From the NCBI GenBank assembly GCA_037349315.1, contig JBAIAC010000024.1, positions 33,033,501 through 33,097,500 of the forward strand: a stretch of 64,000 bases of DNA, read 5' to 3'. The translations under genes and the position numbers were made by a program. How positions within the stretch are numbered: position 1 is the first letter of the stretch; every line of letters starts with the position of its first letter. The notes beneath the pieces were generated by a model. That model made no database searches. It was not told the origin of the DNA and saw only the letters and a list, made by a program, of their open reading frames with translations. This document shows, piece by piece, positions 53,620 through 64,000 of the stretch. Origin of the DNA: Chelydra serpentina. Lineage: Eukaryota > Chordata > Testudines > Chelydridae.

Positions 53620-53750
53620 CCAGTAGCTAAGGCACTCACCTGAGATGTGGGAGGTCTGGGTTCAAGTTGCTGCTGAAATCAGGCAGAGCAAGGATTTGAA
53701 CTCAGGTGTTTCACATCCTGGGTGAGGGGCCTAACCACAGGGCTGTAACA
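53620..53750. repeat. tRNA-like foldback SINE remnant
   Basis: GCTAAGGCACTCACCTGAG with GGGTTCAAGTTGC (B-box-like) is followed by an imperfect inverted partner (GATTTGAACTCAGGTG, CACATCCTGGGTGAGGGGCC). The pair forms a roughly 130-bp foldback. The same words occur at 12510-12850. Confidence 0.5.
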
Positions 53751-55039
53751 GCGGGGAGGTGTGTCTGTCTCTTTGCAAAAAAAAGTTGGCCTGGTGTAGA
53801 GGCGTAACTCCATGCATGGGTTCATAGCTGAGAATCCCTACCTTAGATAAGCACCTCGATCTCCCTGTGGATCTGGGCCCTGAGCTCCACTCCTTTCCTC
53901 TGCATTTCACTCCTGGTTAGCTGAGGCAGCTCCTGGCTCAAATTACCAGCTTCTGTGAATCCCTTTCTTAGGTGACCAACTCTCCCCATGCAATGCTTGG
54001 GGATTCTAGGCTCCTAACTAGGGGCTGTGACTTCCACGAGGCAGCAAGCCACCTGAGGGTTAAGCTTTGAAATTCCCTTTGTGAAACTAGCCCATGGTAT
54101 GTAACAGGAATTCAGTTATATGATAGGTCCTAGTTGGCAAACCTTCAAAGGGTTGGAATGTGGGGGAAGGAGGGAAGAGTGAGTTAATAGCATTGTCCTA
54201 TGAACAGTATGTCTGGTAAACAAGATTATCTATAATGAGATTATCCTTGGACAGGATAAACAATTGATGAGTTCATGGGAGTCTGAGGCAATCCTGAAAC
54301 AACTGTGGTAACAGGTGGGAAACTGAAGTAATGTGAAGCAGCTCTGGCATCAGCTGAAGAGGACTGCCAGTAAACAAGGGCCTCTTCTTACATTAAAGGA
54401 CGGCTACTGTAGACAAAAGAGAGGACATTAGTAATGCATTTGGTTAGAGGCACTTGATGTGAATGGACATAACATGCGTCAAAGTATTGTCTCTGCTGAG
54501 AGTTAGGTATTCCATTACAGATGGATGTATTTGTGAGAAGTTTCTGTGATATTCTTAACAATGGCAGATTGTTCTCTGGCCTCTACCATAGCTGCTCACT
54601 GGTGTTTATTAATGGAAAATGTAGGTTGGGTTTTGCCAACATAGTCATCCAGCTGTGAACAGCGTGAAAGCAGGGCAGTGTGGTGCCCCCTCCTGTGAGT
54701 AATTTAAAATCCTATACTGACCAGCTACTGTGGACTGATGACAGCTGCTATGCCTGGCAGTCAGTGTCCCATAAAACATCTCTGATTAACAGCAGGTCTA
54801 GGAATGTGCAAAATAGATGAAAAAAATGCATAATGTGACATTAAACAACCACAGACAGAATACCATAGTCTGGATTTGTGCTGTTCCGAGGATAGTGGAG
54901 ATTCTTGTCCAATATAGATTAAGGGGAAACATACTGACATAATTAATTGTTTTAAAAAGAGAAGAGTAAGGCTAGTCAGTAAATGGGTGCAAGGAGGAAG
55001 GATAGGTTTATTTTTAAAACACGGGAATAGTTTCTATCC
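53751..55039. other. No recognised feature
   Basis: No ORF of interest and no named repeat. Confidence 0.4.
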
Positions 55040-55140
55040 TTGGCTTTGCTACAGACTTCCGGTGTGACCTTAGACAAGTCACTTGGCCTTAATTTCTCCA
55101 CCCAGCAAAATTGAATGAAATGCTTCTACTCTACCTTTTG
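55040..55140 (+). repeat. MIR-like fragment
   Basis: GTGTGACCTTAGACAAGTCA, CTTGGCCTTAATTTCTCC are the MIR core words also seen at 17108-17275. Confidence 0.55.
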
Positions 55141-55948
55141 GGGTTGTGATGCCCAATTCATTAATGTTTGGAGAAAGCATTCTGATGTCATCAGGGCAGA
55201 GATAGGGAAACGAAAATATGGTTACCTCACCATCTTGTGTTCAGGCACAACTGAAATTCTTGCAATGGTTAGGCCAAACTATAGCAGTTCAAGACACAGG
55301 GCCTGATCTTCCACATATAAGATATGAGTCACTCCCATTGAAATCAGTAGATATCCATCATGCATGGGAGAACTAGACAGTCAGTTTTCAGTCTTAGCTC
55401 TTATATTTGTAGATTTGAGTCATCATTACACATGGGTTAATTCTGCATCTCCCATGAGCCTGCTGTCCCTGCTACAGAATGTGGGCCACTCATAGAAGCC
55501 ATAATTACTTACTTTTTAGCAAGCAGCATTTACATGCCTGCCAGTGCAGCTCTCTGATTTTTTGCTCTTAATTTTCTGGGACAAATATCAGTATAGTTAA
55601 TGGTCTTTCAGATATTCAAAATCAAAAGCCACATTAGTGTGTTTTAAATTAAATATTAAGATTATTCTACTTTCAATAATCTTTTAGTCTTCTTCACACG
55701 ATGAACCCATTTACATTCTGGTTTTAACACAAGGAAAAGCGTAACCTGAAACTGTTTCACCATCCTATATCCTTTTTTCTGTTGCTTTTTACTTTTCACA
55801 AGTGCTTCAACTATGAATTTAGCATCAGACTGGAATTATGTTTCCTGCTTAAATTTGATAAAGCTCTGCATTAAGAGGAAAAAGCCTGTACTATGCCAGA
55901 AATACTTTTCTTTTCTATTCCATTTCATAGTTTGTGGTGCATTTTAAA

Positions 55949-55985
<37 letters not shown>

Positions 55986-56162
55986 AAATTTACAAACTGA
56001 CTCAGAATAGTTAGTGTTAGCATGGAAGACTTTAAGGCAGATGTAAAGAGATATATTAGAGGGTTCATATTATTGAGAGCCTCGTGCCACATAAAAATTT
56101 ACAGAATATTGCAGACTTCAGAACTAAGCAAAACACATATGTGCAAAGAGTGAAGAAATTCA
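55141..56162. other. No recognised feature apart from an AC microsatellite
   Basis: AT-rich; a 63-codon ORF (55115-55306) without a motif overlaps its start. Confidence 0.4.
55951..55983 (+). repeat. (AC)n microsatellite
   Basis: About sixteen uninterrupted AC units; likely polymorphic. Confidence 0.98.
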
Positions 56163-56300
56163 TTTAGAGTTTAAGGCCAGATGGGACCAGTATGATCACT
56201 TAGTCTGACCTTATGAATAACATGGGCTACACAATTGCATCCAGTAAATCCTGCATCAAGCCCAATAATGGGTGGATATTGTTTGCTTGAATTGCATCTA
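56163..56300 (+). repeat. CR1-tail-like dispersed repeat
   Basis: TTTAAGGCCAGATGGGACC, GATCACTTAGTCTGACC and ATAACATGGGCTACA follow the wording of a common reptile repeat whose tail resembles CR1 3' ends. Confidence 0.5.
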
Positions 56301-57414
56301 AAATACAAAGTTAGGTAAAGACCAGGTGGAATAGTTCTGTGTATTAACCTGTTACAGTGTAAATTGAGAGTTGGAGTAAGACAAGGAATATTAGTATTTG
56401 CTGTATTTCTCTTTCTCAGAAATCCCTATCACTGGGCTCTCAGTTCAGCACTTCACTTGTTGGTTAGTTCCCATTCTACAAATGCTGTTATGTCACAGAG
56501 GGAACATTAGCCCAGAAATAATTAGCGTGGCAATTTGGCACGCACTCTGCACATTACATCTAGCAGTTGCACACACCGTTATCCATAGAAATCAGCTGGC
56601 TCATACTAAGAATTAGTTTAATAATGGAACCTGATTTCTTGCTGACTCTATTAGCCTAGACTCCATAGTTGAGATTCTTTTCTTTTGATGATGGAAACTC
56701 CTACTAGAAAAGGAAAGGCAAATGAAGCCTTTTCCTAGCAACAAAATGCTTTAGACTTTCCCAAGGATTATGGACTTAGCATCTATTCAAAGTCTATATA
56801 GTACACGTGCTGACTGATATTTACAGTCCAAGGAGAGTGATAGTGTCAAACTGATATATTTCACAAAAATACAAAAGTGTGAGACAGTAGTGAAGCCACA
56901 GTACAGTACATCAGACTCAATATGTATTCAAATATTAGATTTAGATCAATGAACATATTATTTTAGTTTAAAATACAGTAATGATGTAGACTGAGCCATG
57001 CAGGTCCCTTAACCAGTTAGTAAATACCATTTGTGCTATAAGGAGCTGTGCAGCATCACAATGGGAAGCACTCTGACTCAAGGATGCCCCCTGGTGCATA
57101 GAGTGCCTGCTACTACACCCCTTTAGAGTAGACAAATATTAAAGTAATTGGGGAGGGGGTGAGATATAGAAGCATAGCTTGACGTCCTCTCCCTGGCTTG
57201 GGTAAGCAGCATGCTACTCCTCCTTGCCTGATGTGGTGAGAGGTCTACCTCCTGTTTCATGCTGCTTTAACCACTGCCTTTATGGGGTATGCCTTCTTCC
57301 CCCTGTTTGCCAGTCTCATTCTATGGGCCTATGCATGAAAAAGCCTTCACTGCTTAGGAAATTCCAACTAGTATAGATTGCTGTAGCAAGTTTCCTCAAC
57401 AACACAGGCTATTG
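56301..57414. other. No recognised feature
   Basis: One 72-codon ORF (56398-56616) without a motif. Confidence 0.4.
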
Positions 57415-57711
57415 TGAGCTCATTAAACCTGTTCTCTGCTCTCCACACTGGTTTCCTATAGAATTTCAAATACATTTCAAGGTCTTGGTCCTTATCTTCA
57501 AAGCACTGAATGGCCTGGGAAAAGGGTATCTAAAAGACCACCTAAGAGCTCTGGGATAAAGCTTTGAGTCAATAACTCTGCTCCTCTGGCACAAGAGCAC
57601 TTGCTATAATAAGGGTAAAGCTTGTCTGTATGGGAGACAGAGCTTTCTCAGGGGTCAGTCTGAGACTATGGAGAGAACTTCCTCAGGAACAAATCTCACC
57701 ACCTTCTACTC
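57415..57711 (+). pseudogene. LINE C-terminal remnant (GDRAFS...LW..LP block)
   Basis: Translation gives, with stops and shifts, fragments like FKYISRSWSLSS, then MGDRAFSGVSLRLWRELPQE at 57630-57689. The GDRAFS..APRLWNSLP block is a common C-terminal motif in non-LTR retrotransposon proteins of vertebrates. It is decayed. Harbinger-like MITEs inserted directly after it. Confidence 0.5.
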
Positions 57712-57714
57712 TAA

Positions 57715-58302
57715 GGGCAGGTCTACACTACCTGACGGACCAGCAGGTAATGATCGATCTCTCAGGCTACGTCTACACTACCCGCCCGATTCGACAGGTA
57801 GCTATCGATGTTCTGGGATCGATTTAGTGCGTCTCGTCTAGACGCTGTAAATCGATCCGAGAGCCGCTCCCCGTCGACACCGGAACTCCAGCTCCGTGAG
57901 CGGAGGAAGCGCTGTCGACGGGGGAGCCTGCCTGCTGTGGTGTGGACCGGGGTAAGTACTTTTAAAAATCGATCTAAGATATTCGACTTCAGCTATGTTA
58001 TTCACGTAGCTGAAGTTGCGTATCTTAGATCGATCCCACCCCCTAGTGTGGACTAGCCCTCAGGGGTTGATTTATCGTGTCTAGTACAGACGCGATAAAT
58101 CGATTCCCGAGTGCACTCCCCGTCGACTCTGGAACTCCTCCGCCATGAGAGGTGGAAGCGGAGTTGATGGGGGAGCGGCAGCGGTCGACTCACTGCCATG
58201 AGGATGCCGAGGTAAGTCGATTTCAGCTACGCTATTTCCGTAGCTGAAGTTGCGAATCTTAGGTCGATTTTCCTGCTCCCCCACCCCAGTGTAGACCTGG
58301 GT
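57715..58302. mobile_element. Outer Harbinger-like MITE, interrupted by a second one
   Basis: Ends GGGCAGGTCTACACTA and CAGTGTAGACCTGGGT are inverted. TAA flanks both sides (57712-57714 and 58303-58305). Its own sequence is 57715-57764 plus 58060-58302. The right part holds GATTTATCGTGTCTAG with ACGCGATAAATC, and a subterminal hairpin (58215-58268: CAGCTACG...CGTAGCTG) homologous to the ones in the other MITEs. A 90-codon minus ORF here is an artefact. Confidence 0.85.
57765..58059. mobile_element. Inner Harbinger-like MITE nested in the outer copy
   Basis: Ends GGCTACGTCTACACTA and TAGTGTGGACTAGCCC are inverted. TCA flanks both sides (57762-57764 and 58060-58062). A 67-bp subterminal hairpin at 57968-58034 (ATCGATCTAAGATA with TATCTTAGATCGAT, then CTTCAGCTA with TAGCTGAAG) matches that of 27715-28030. 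One GCGTCTCGTCTAGAC unit lies in the centre. ORFs at 57630-58056 are not genes. Confidence 0.9.
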
Positions 58303-58305
58303 TAA

Positions 58306-58639
58306 GGGTAGGTCTATACTTACAGCTGTGTGTATAGTACAGACAGTGCACACCAGCTAGCATGGGTATAAATAACAGTGTAGACAGTGAGGCTCTGCTT
58401 AGGTGAGTAGAGTACACATGAGCCAGAATGCTAGAGTTTATACCCTACATGGATTGCTCACCCCCCAAGCACTGCATCCCACATCTATTTTTAGCAGTGT
58501 AGTGTCCTGCTGCTTCTCCCCGACCAAAGCCTTTCACTGCCACAGGTAGCTACACCCTGCAGCGTTGATGCAGCCTGCCTTTCTCTGCCACGTATAGCTT
58601 AAACGTGCTGTACACACCACCACCAGTGTAGACAAAGTC
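58306..58639. mobile_element. Third, diverged Harbinger-like MITE abutting the outer copy
   Basis: Ends GGGTAGGTCTATACTTA and CAGTGTAGACAAAGTC are imperfect inverted repeats. It is flanked by TAA at 58303-58305 (shared with the outer MITE) and TAA at 58640-58642. The interior does not share the hairpin of the other two. Confidence 0.75.
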
Positions 58640-58642
58640 TAA

Positions 58643-61600
58643 GAGCAAGGTGCATTGCTTTGACTGTTAGAAAGGCAAGCACATAGTAGCATGTATATGT
58701 ACAAAAAAACAACCAAAGCAACAGTCTACTGCACACACCTCTCTCCTAGGGAGGGAATAGGAGAATAAACAACAATGAGAGAGGTGCTAGTCATGTTGCT
58801 TGATGCACTATGGAAGGTGCTCACATAGTATACAGTGATGACTGTGGTATAAGAACCTGAAGAGAATAGAATAGGTAGGGCTCTACTGTCTCACTGCCCA
58901 CTCCAGCATCCGGTGGGCTGCTGCACATGAGGATTAGACAGAAGCTGTCCCTAACTGTATTTATTAGAGCAGATTCCAAGTTGCACTCTAGCCCCTTCTG
59001 AGCAACTTCAGTGTCACAAAGGGCCCAGAGAACAGCCAGGTATCCCTCTGTATTGGGTAGTCCCCAGCTAGTGCACTCCCACTCCCCTGCAACTTCTGGT
59101 GTAGGAGCTGTGACCATGCTCCTCCGAGCTCTAGCTGGTGACCAACCTGTTACCAGCCAGTATATTTTAGAACACCATTGAGGTTGCTCTAAAGTGGACC
59201 AGGGCCGAGGCCGGTATAGACCTCACTCCAGAATCAGAGCTGAAAATCGTCCCCTTCTGGCCCTCCCCTAGCTCCTTTAGCCACAGCTAGTAGAAGTTGA
59301 GAATCTAGCTGAATATTACCAGCATTATTATAATGAATGAATAACAGGTCACATAAAAATGTTGCCAGTCTTGAAGTTAATGCATAGTGCATACGCTAGG
59401 TTTTTAAATAATTGTTAGAATTTGTTTTGAAAAAATGGAATAAACAAATATTTCTACAGCGTGTCATAAATCTATGATGTAGATCCTTGTATTTTGAGAG
59501 CATAATTTAAGTCCTGGTAATGCTAGAATGCTCAGGCATTGTCATTGCCAAGGTAGCTTTTGTCATTAGCAATAACTTGTAGATCTTAAGATGTGACAGC
59601 CCCATCTTTTGCTTTCGGTATGATGTTATCCCATACCTAGCTATTGTAAGATGTAATACTAGGCCACTTTTTTGTGGGTTTAACTCATAATGTGCTATCA
59701 TCACTAGGACTACTTGCAATGCTTGCTATGTCATTTGGATGTTTTATAGGTTCATGTTCAAGTTTCCTTTACATTAATCTTTTAACAGATCATGGGTTCA
59801 AAGAAGAGAAAACACCCAGCTGGATAACCTATCACTATGCCATCAGTTTTTGATGATGTAAAGATGGGAAGAATGCATTAGTTTGTAATAGTTACCCCTT
59901 TCTCCCCAGAAATAGTTTTGAAGAGTCTTTTTTCTTTGGCCCATCCAGAGAGTCCTCTTCTTTCCAGGGAAAATTAGAAAATCCAAACCCACAGAAATCT
60001 TCAGCCCTTCCTCCAGTGGTCCTTTAATCAGCTCTTCCTTAGTGGAAGAGGATTCTGCCCAACCCTCTGTCCCCCAGCAGGTGACACTGTAGGAATGTAG
60101 GTGAGGCCTGGTACTTCTACCTTAGCTCCTGCCTCAAGGGTTTCATAAGTAACGCAGCTGGCTGTTTGCCTCACTTGTCCTTGTAAATGCTCCCTACAGT
60201 GGCTGACTTGCCTTTTACCCCCTCACTCTGACCCCCTCACTGGTAGACTTTTAGTATACCTTCCTAGGCTTGTTCAGGCTCGGTGGCACCTGGCCTTAAA
60301 GGGGGCCATCACGTTTTGTCACATGGCATGTTTGAACAGGCAGGGCTTTTTGTTGCTGTTACTACACTGCTTCTTCCCATCACACTATCTGAATTTACCA
60401 TAAAAGGATCAATAACAGAGAAGCTGATATTATCTGTGTCACACAAATGGGGGTTTCTGCAGGTAACAGTGATTAAAGGAGACTTGCAATGGAAGATCCA
60501 ATGTATTTGTGCTATCTGGGGCTTTTTCATGATGTATGTGTATTTATAAAGAAGGCCTGAAAGGGTATGGTTTAGAGAACTAGTGAGTTAGTGGAGAAAT
60601 AGTGAGTTTGGTGTAATCAGAGGAGACAAGAGTCCAAAACCAGAGCAACTGAGACAGAAGGAAGCTTTAGTCAGATTATTGAAAGCTTAGTGGGCCAGAA
60701 TCTCCCTAGTGCTGTGATTACTTTACAGCACACACTGGAGCAAACTGATCCTAATGCTAGGCTAGCCAGGAGGTCCTCCCAGTGTAGTTGGATCCTCTGG
60801 TAGTAATGTGGACCAGTGTAGTGGTTAGCCCTACTCTTTCTGGTTGCTGAGCCAAGTGTGTCCCTGCCTCTTGAGCCCATAGTGAATAGTAACCAGCAAT
60901 GGTACATAGGTAGCTGGTACTATGAATGGTAACCAGCAAAAGAATATGTATAGCTGGGGGGAGGGGTGTGTCACAACTGAAGGAGATCAAACATCTGTTA
61001 CAATTAACACAGCTGTCTTGTTTTTGAATATATTCAACAAGTGAAGAACTTTATAATCTACAGACAGGAATATATCCTAATGTGTCTGTTCTTTCCCTTG
61101 CTCATTGTTCAGCCACTGCTGATCTGTTTGTGTCACTCTCCTCAGGCTTTAGGCCCACAAATAAATTGTATTACACATGCAGTAATTCCAACTCTTTGCA
61201 TAGGGGAAGGAAGTCAGTCTAGCTGTCAATCTTCAATGATGAGGCTTGCTTGAACTGCAGTGTGATTAACATACACCTGATGCTGGTGCAGGAGGGCACC
61301 GTATGGAGTTTGTAGTGGTACTCAGTGATAAACATTCATTGAATGGTAGTTTGTCCTAATTGTAATACTTCAGTATTGGCAGCCTTTAACTCCCACCAGA
61401 TTTCTAATCCCCATAATGTTTATGGCTGCCAAATTAGGCCATCTGTAAACAGTAACACTTAAGACTCTCACCAATTCATAGTGCTAATATTTTTAAAAAT
61501 AAGTTTGATCATCTGCAGCTATATGAAGGAGGAAATCATCACATAATCATCATATGCCTCCTCCTTGTACATGCCCTCTTCCATTCCGCCATACTTGCCC

Positions 61601-62777
61601 ATAGCTTAATAACCCCCAACTACCTTGCCACATCAAGTTAAACTTGTGCCTATGCCTTTTTGAAAGTATGTTTTGGCATACATGCTTTTGATGTAAAGAA
61701 GTCCAACACAGCCTGTTGTGTTCCAAAAGGATAAAGGGGAATTGACAGAGTAGCATCAGCTCACTAGTATTGCTGAATTATTCAGTTTATTCCATATAGT
61801 TCTACGGAATTAAAATATTTAAATTAATAATAAAAGTCAGGGAGGAAACACACATTGATTGCTGCAGTGAACTCTTAAAAAAGTCAATGCAATTAAGGGA
61901 AATGATACAGCATTCAAGATGAGGGTTGCAAAAGACTTCAGTACAGTTTTGCATTTCAACATTCTGGCTGTGCCTAGATTCACCACACACAAAAACACAG
62001 ATTTTTTTTAAAAAAAGCCTTCTGTGTGGGTTCCACATTTTACTTTAAAGAGCTACGGTGACTAGCACTGCATTATTCACGACTTGCGACTGAGTCACCA
62101 GTAAGTTATAGCAGTGACTGTAATGAGTGCAAATAAATTGTAGACACCACCCTTGCAACACATGGATGTTACTGATTCCAAAGAAAAGAAGAGTCTTGTA
62201 CTTTGAAAGCAGCCCTTATTTTGTAATGAAAACTAAAACTTGTACTGATGCTCTAGGTGTCATTCATCGTTTGTGTTGATCCTTTCACTTTCAGTGCAAC
62301 AGTTCTAGAGGATATGGGATGCAAATTTTAGGTGCCTCAAAGCAGCATTTCCAGACAAATACTACTGTTGTAACTGCAGCTTCAAAAGATGCCCCGTGTG
62401 TATAAAACAAACTAATATTCCACAAACACCATGCTAAAAACTAAATAAAATATCATCTCTTGTTTTCCACTTATAAATAATGCAGCCACTGACTCATGGT
62501 GCTGTCTCGAGATTGTAGCCTGGAAATTCCCGTCCCTGTTCTGGTCTAGAGACACTAGTGGATCTGAGTGGAACTGACTGGAAAATGGAAAAAAAAATCC
62601 TATTAATGTATTTGTGGGAAAATTTCCCCCATTTTTCCTAGAAAAGATTCAGAAATTGAAAATGTTCAACTAGCTTTAATTATGGACTGCTCTATGGGAA
62701 AGCAAGGGCATAGAGGGAATATGCATTTGGACATGAAAATTGTGCAGTTTATGGTCAGTCTTAAGTCTTATGGCAAT
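58643..62777. other. No recognised feature (about 4.1 kb)
   Basis: ORFs up to 98 codons (58821-59117 minus) without motifs. No exon or named repeat seen. Confidence 0.4.
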
Positions 62778-62821
62778 AACAGTGAGGAGTACTTGTGGCA
62801 CCTTATAGACTAACAAATGTA
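62778..62821 (-). mobile_element. 44-bp Penelope-like tail insertion with 10-bp TSD
   Basis: On the minus strand the insert reads ACATTTGTTAGTCTATAAGG then TGCCACAAGTACTCC, the 3' end of the tail seen at 893-925. TTATGGCAAT flanks both sides (62768-62777 and 62822-62831). An extremely short 5'-truncated retrotransposition event. Confidence 0.85.
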
Positions 62822-62831
62822 TTATGGCAAT

Positions 62832-64000
62832 GAAATCCCAGGTCTTGGGACTGCAGCTGAGAAAGCTCTGTATCTCGTGTCCATGAGGCTGACACTTGAG
62901 GTGGATAGATCCATTGTTCCTGGGCAGTGGAGCTCTCAAAGATTGTTAAGGTATCGTCAGAGAAGAATCGGTGGCACTGATGGATGCTTGCCTGTGATCA
63001 ATGGAGAAAGGACAAACACCTGTATCCAAAACTTTTTCTCGCCGTCAACATGGATGTGCTCACTGAGAGCCATGTTGCTGAATAGGTGTGCTGCTGCATT
63101 CTGATTGCAATGTACTCAGGGTGGCTGTTTTCAAGCCAAAGTGTTTTGCACTGCAATAATCTAGCCTGGAGGTAATGAAAATACATATGACAAGGCCACC
63201 CAGGGTGTAGTTTACTAGCTGGTCACAGGAGGCAGACTGCGTACGTTATGGCCCATGCTATGTGAGACTCTAATGCCAGTGAGAAGTTTAGAGAACCACT
63301 AGGCTGCAGACTTTGAGGGCTTCAAAAGATGCCCCATGAGGACATTCTTTACTGATGAAGATATCATAATGGCAGCAAGCTCTTGAAAGCATTCCCTTTT
63401 GCTGTGAGCAATAACCCTATTTCATTTGGAGTTAATTTCAGGCTACACATCCTCGTGTATTTGCTGATCTAGGCCACACAGTGGGATAGATGGATAATGG
63501 CAGTGTTCACATATGCATAAAGAATCAACAATGTTGAGTATCTTTTCCATGTTGGTCCTACTTGAACCCACAGAAAGAATTTCACTCAGTGGCAGCATGT
63601 AATTATTGAATAGGACTTGAGAGAGCACTGGTCCTCATGATACTCCACAAATGAAGGCTCTTCTGCCAAGAAGGCAGGTGCTCACCCCCCATCCTGTGGG
63701 AGTGGTCCTCTAGAAAGTATTCAGCCCACATCAGAGTTTCCCTGACACCTCCCCTCCCCCTGCCACACTTCTGCAGGAGGACAGCAATAGCCAATGACTT
63801 TCCATGGTGACTGCAATGGCCCATTTTAAGGGTATGGGTACAGATGTGTCCTTTTTATTCAGGGATCACTGATAAGTGATAAGGTCCTGATTCTTTTCCT
63901 ACTGAAATTCTATAATATAATCACTTTATTTCTGCTTGTAGTCAAATCTGGCTATTTGAGTGCATATATAAAAACAATAACAGTTTTCTTTCCCCTCCTT
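62832..64000. other. No recognised feature
   Basis: ORFs of 61-95 codons on both strands, no motif. The window ends in unassigned sequence. Confidence 0.4.

Overview
The window is nuclear DNA from a vertebrate, most likely a cryptodiran (hard-shelled) turtle. The organism call rests on the repeats. There is a tRNA-headed SINE with a CR1 3' tail of the Cry-I type (6101-6294, minus), several decayed CR1 LINE copies, a Penelope-like element with a hammerhead-like tail, many hAT and Harbinger-type miniature transposons (MITEs), and solo LTRs. I found no convincing host protein-coding exon, no functional host tRNA or rRNA and no CRISPR. Apart from the transposon genes below, the open reading frames look like chance or antisense frames.

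Layout. 1-945: 3' part of a Penelope-like retroelement. 946-4890: two CR1 fragments in tandem on the minus strand, the second split by a hAT MITE. 4891-40700: mostly unassigned, AT-rich sequence with scattered insertions. These are Cry-I SINE 6101-6294, LTR 7815-8383, nested hAT MITEs 16450-17072, Harbinger-like MITEs 21860-22075 and 27715-28030, a GC-rich hAT MITE 25555-25902, an LTR inserted into an older repeat 36939-37677, and a hAT MITE 38765-38968. 40712-45772: an apparently complete autonomous PIF/Harbinger transposon. 45963-58640: a 194-bp foldback, more MITEs, a CR1 3' end (51565-52268), tRNA-like and MIR-like remnants, and a cluster of three Harbinger-like MITEs, one nested in another and a third abutting (57715-58639). 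58643-64000: essentially unassigned, except for a 44-bp Penelope tail at 62778-62821.

The centrepiece is the 5,061-bp Harbinger element. It is flanked by a TGT direct repeat and has 15-bp terminal inverted repeats. It carries an uninterrupted DDE transposase (41832-43127, plus) and a convergent two-exon Myb/SANT-like DNA-binding partner (45393-43406, minus). Inside that partner's intron, on the opposite strand, is a third gene of about 99 codons (44133-44783, plus) with its own TATA-like sequence, splice sites and polyadenylation signal. I do not recognise that third protein; it has a weak BEN-like look. The leader of the transposase gene also holds two tRNA-like Pol III units and a four-copy direct and inverted repeat. 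In known Harbinger systems the transposase and the Myb-like protein act together: the Myb-like protein brings the transposase into the nucleus and to the element ends. The third gene is the best candidate here for an undescribed component.
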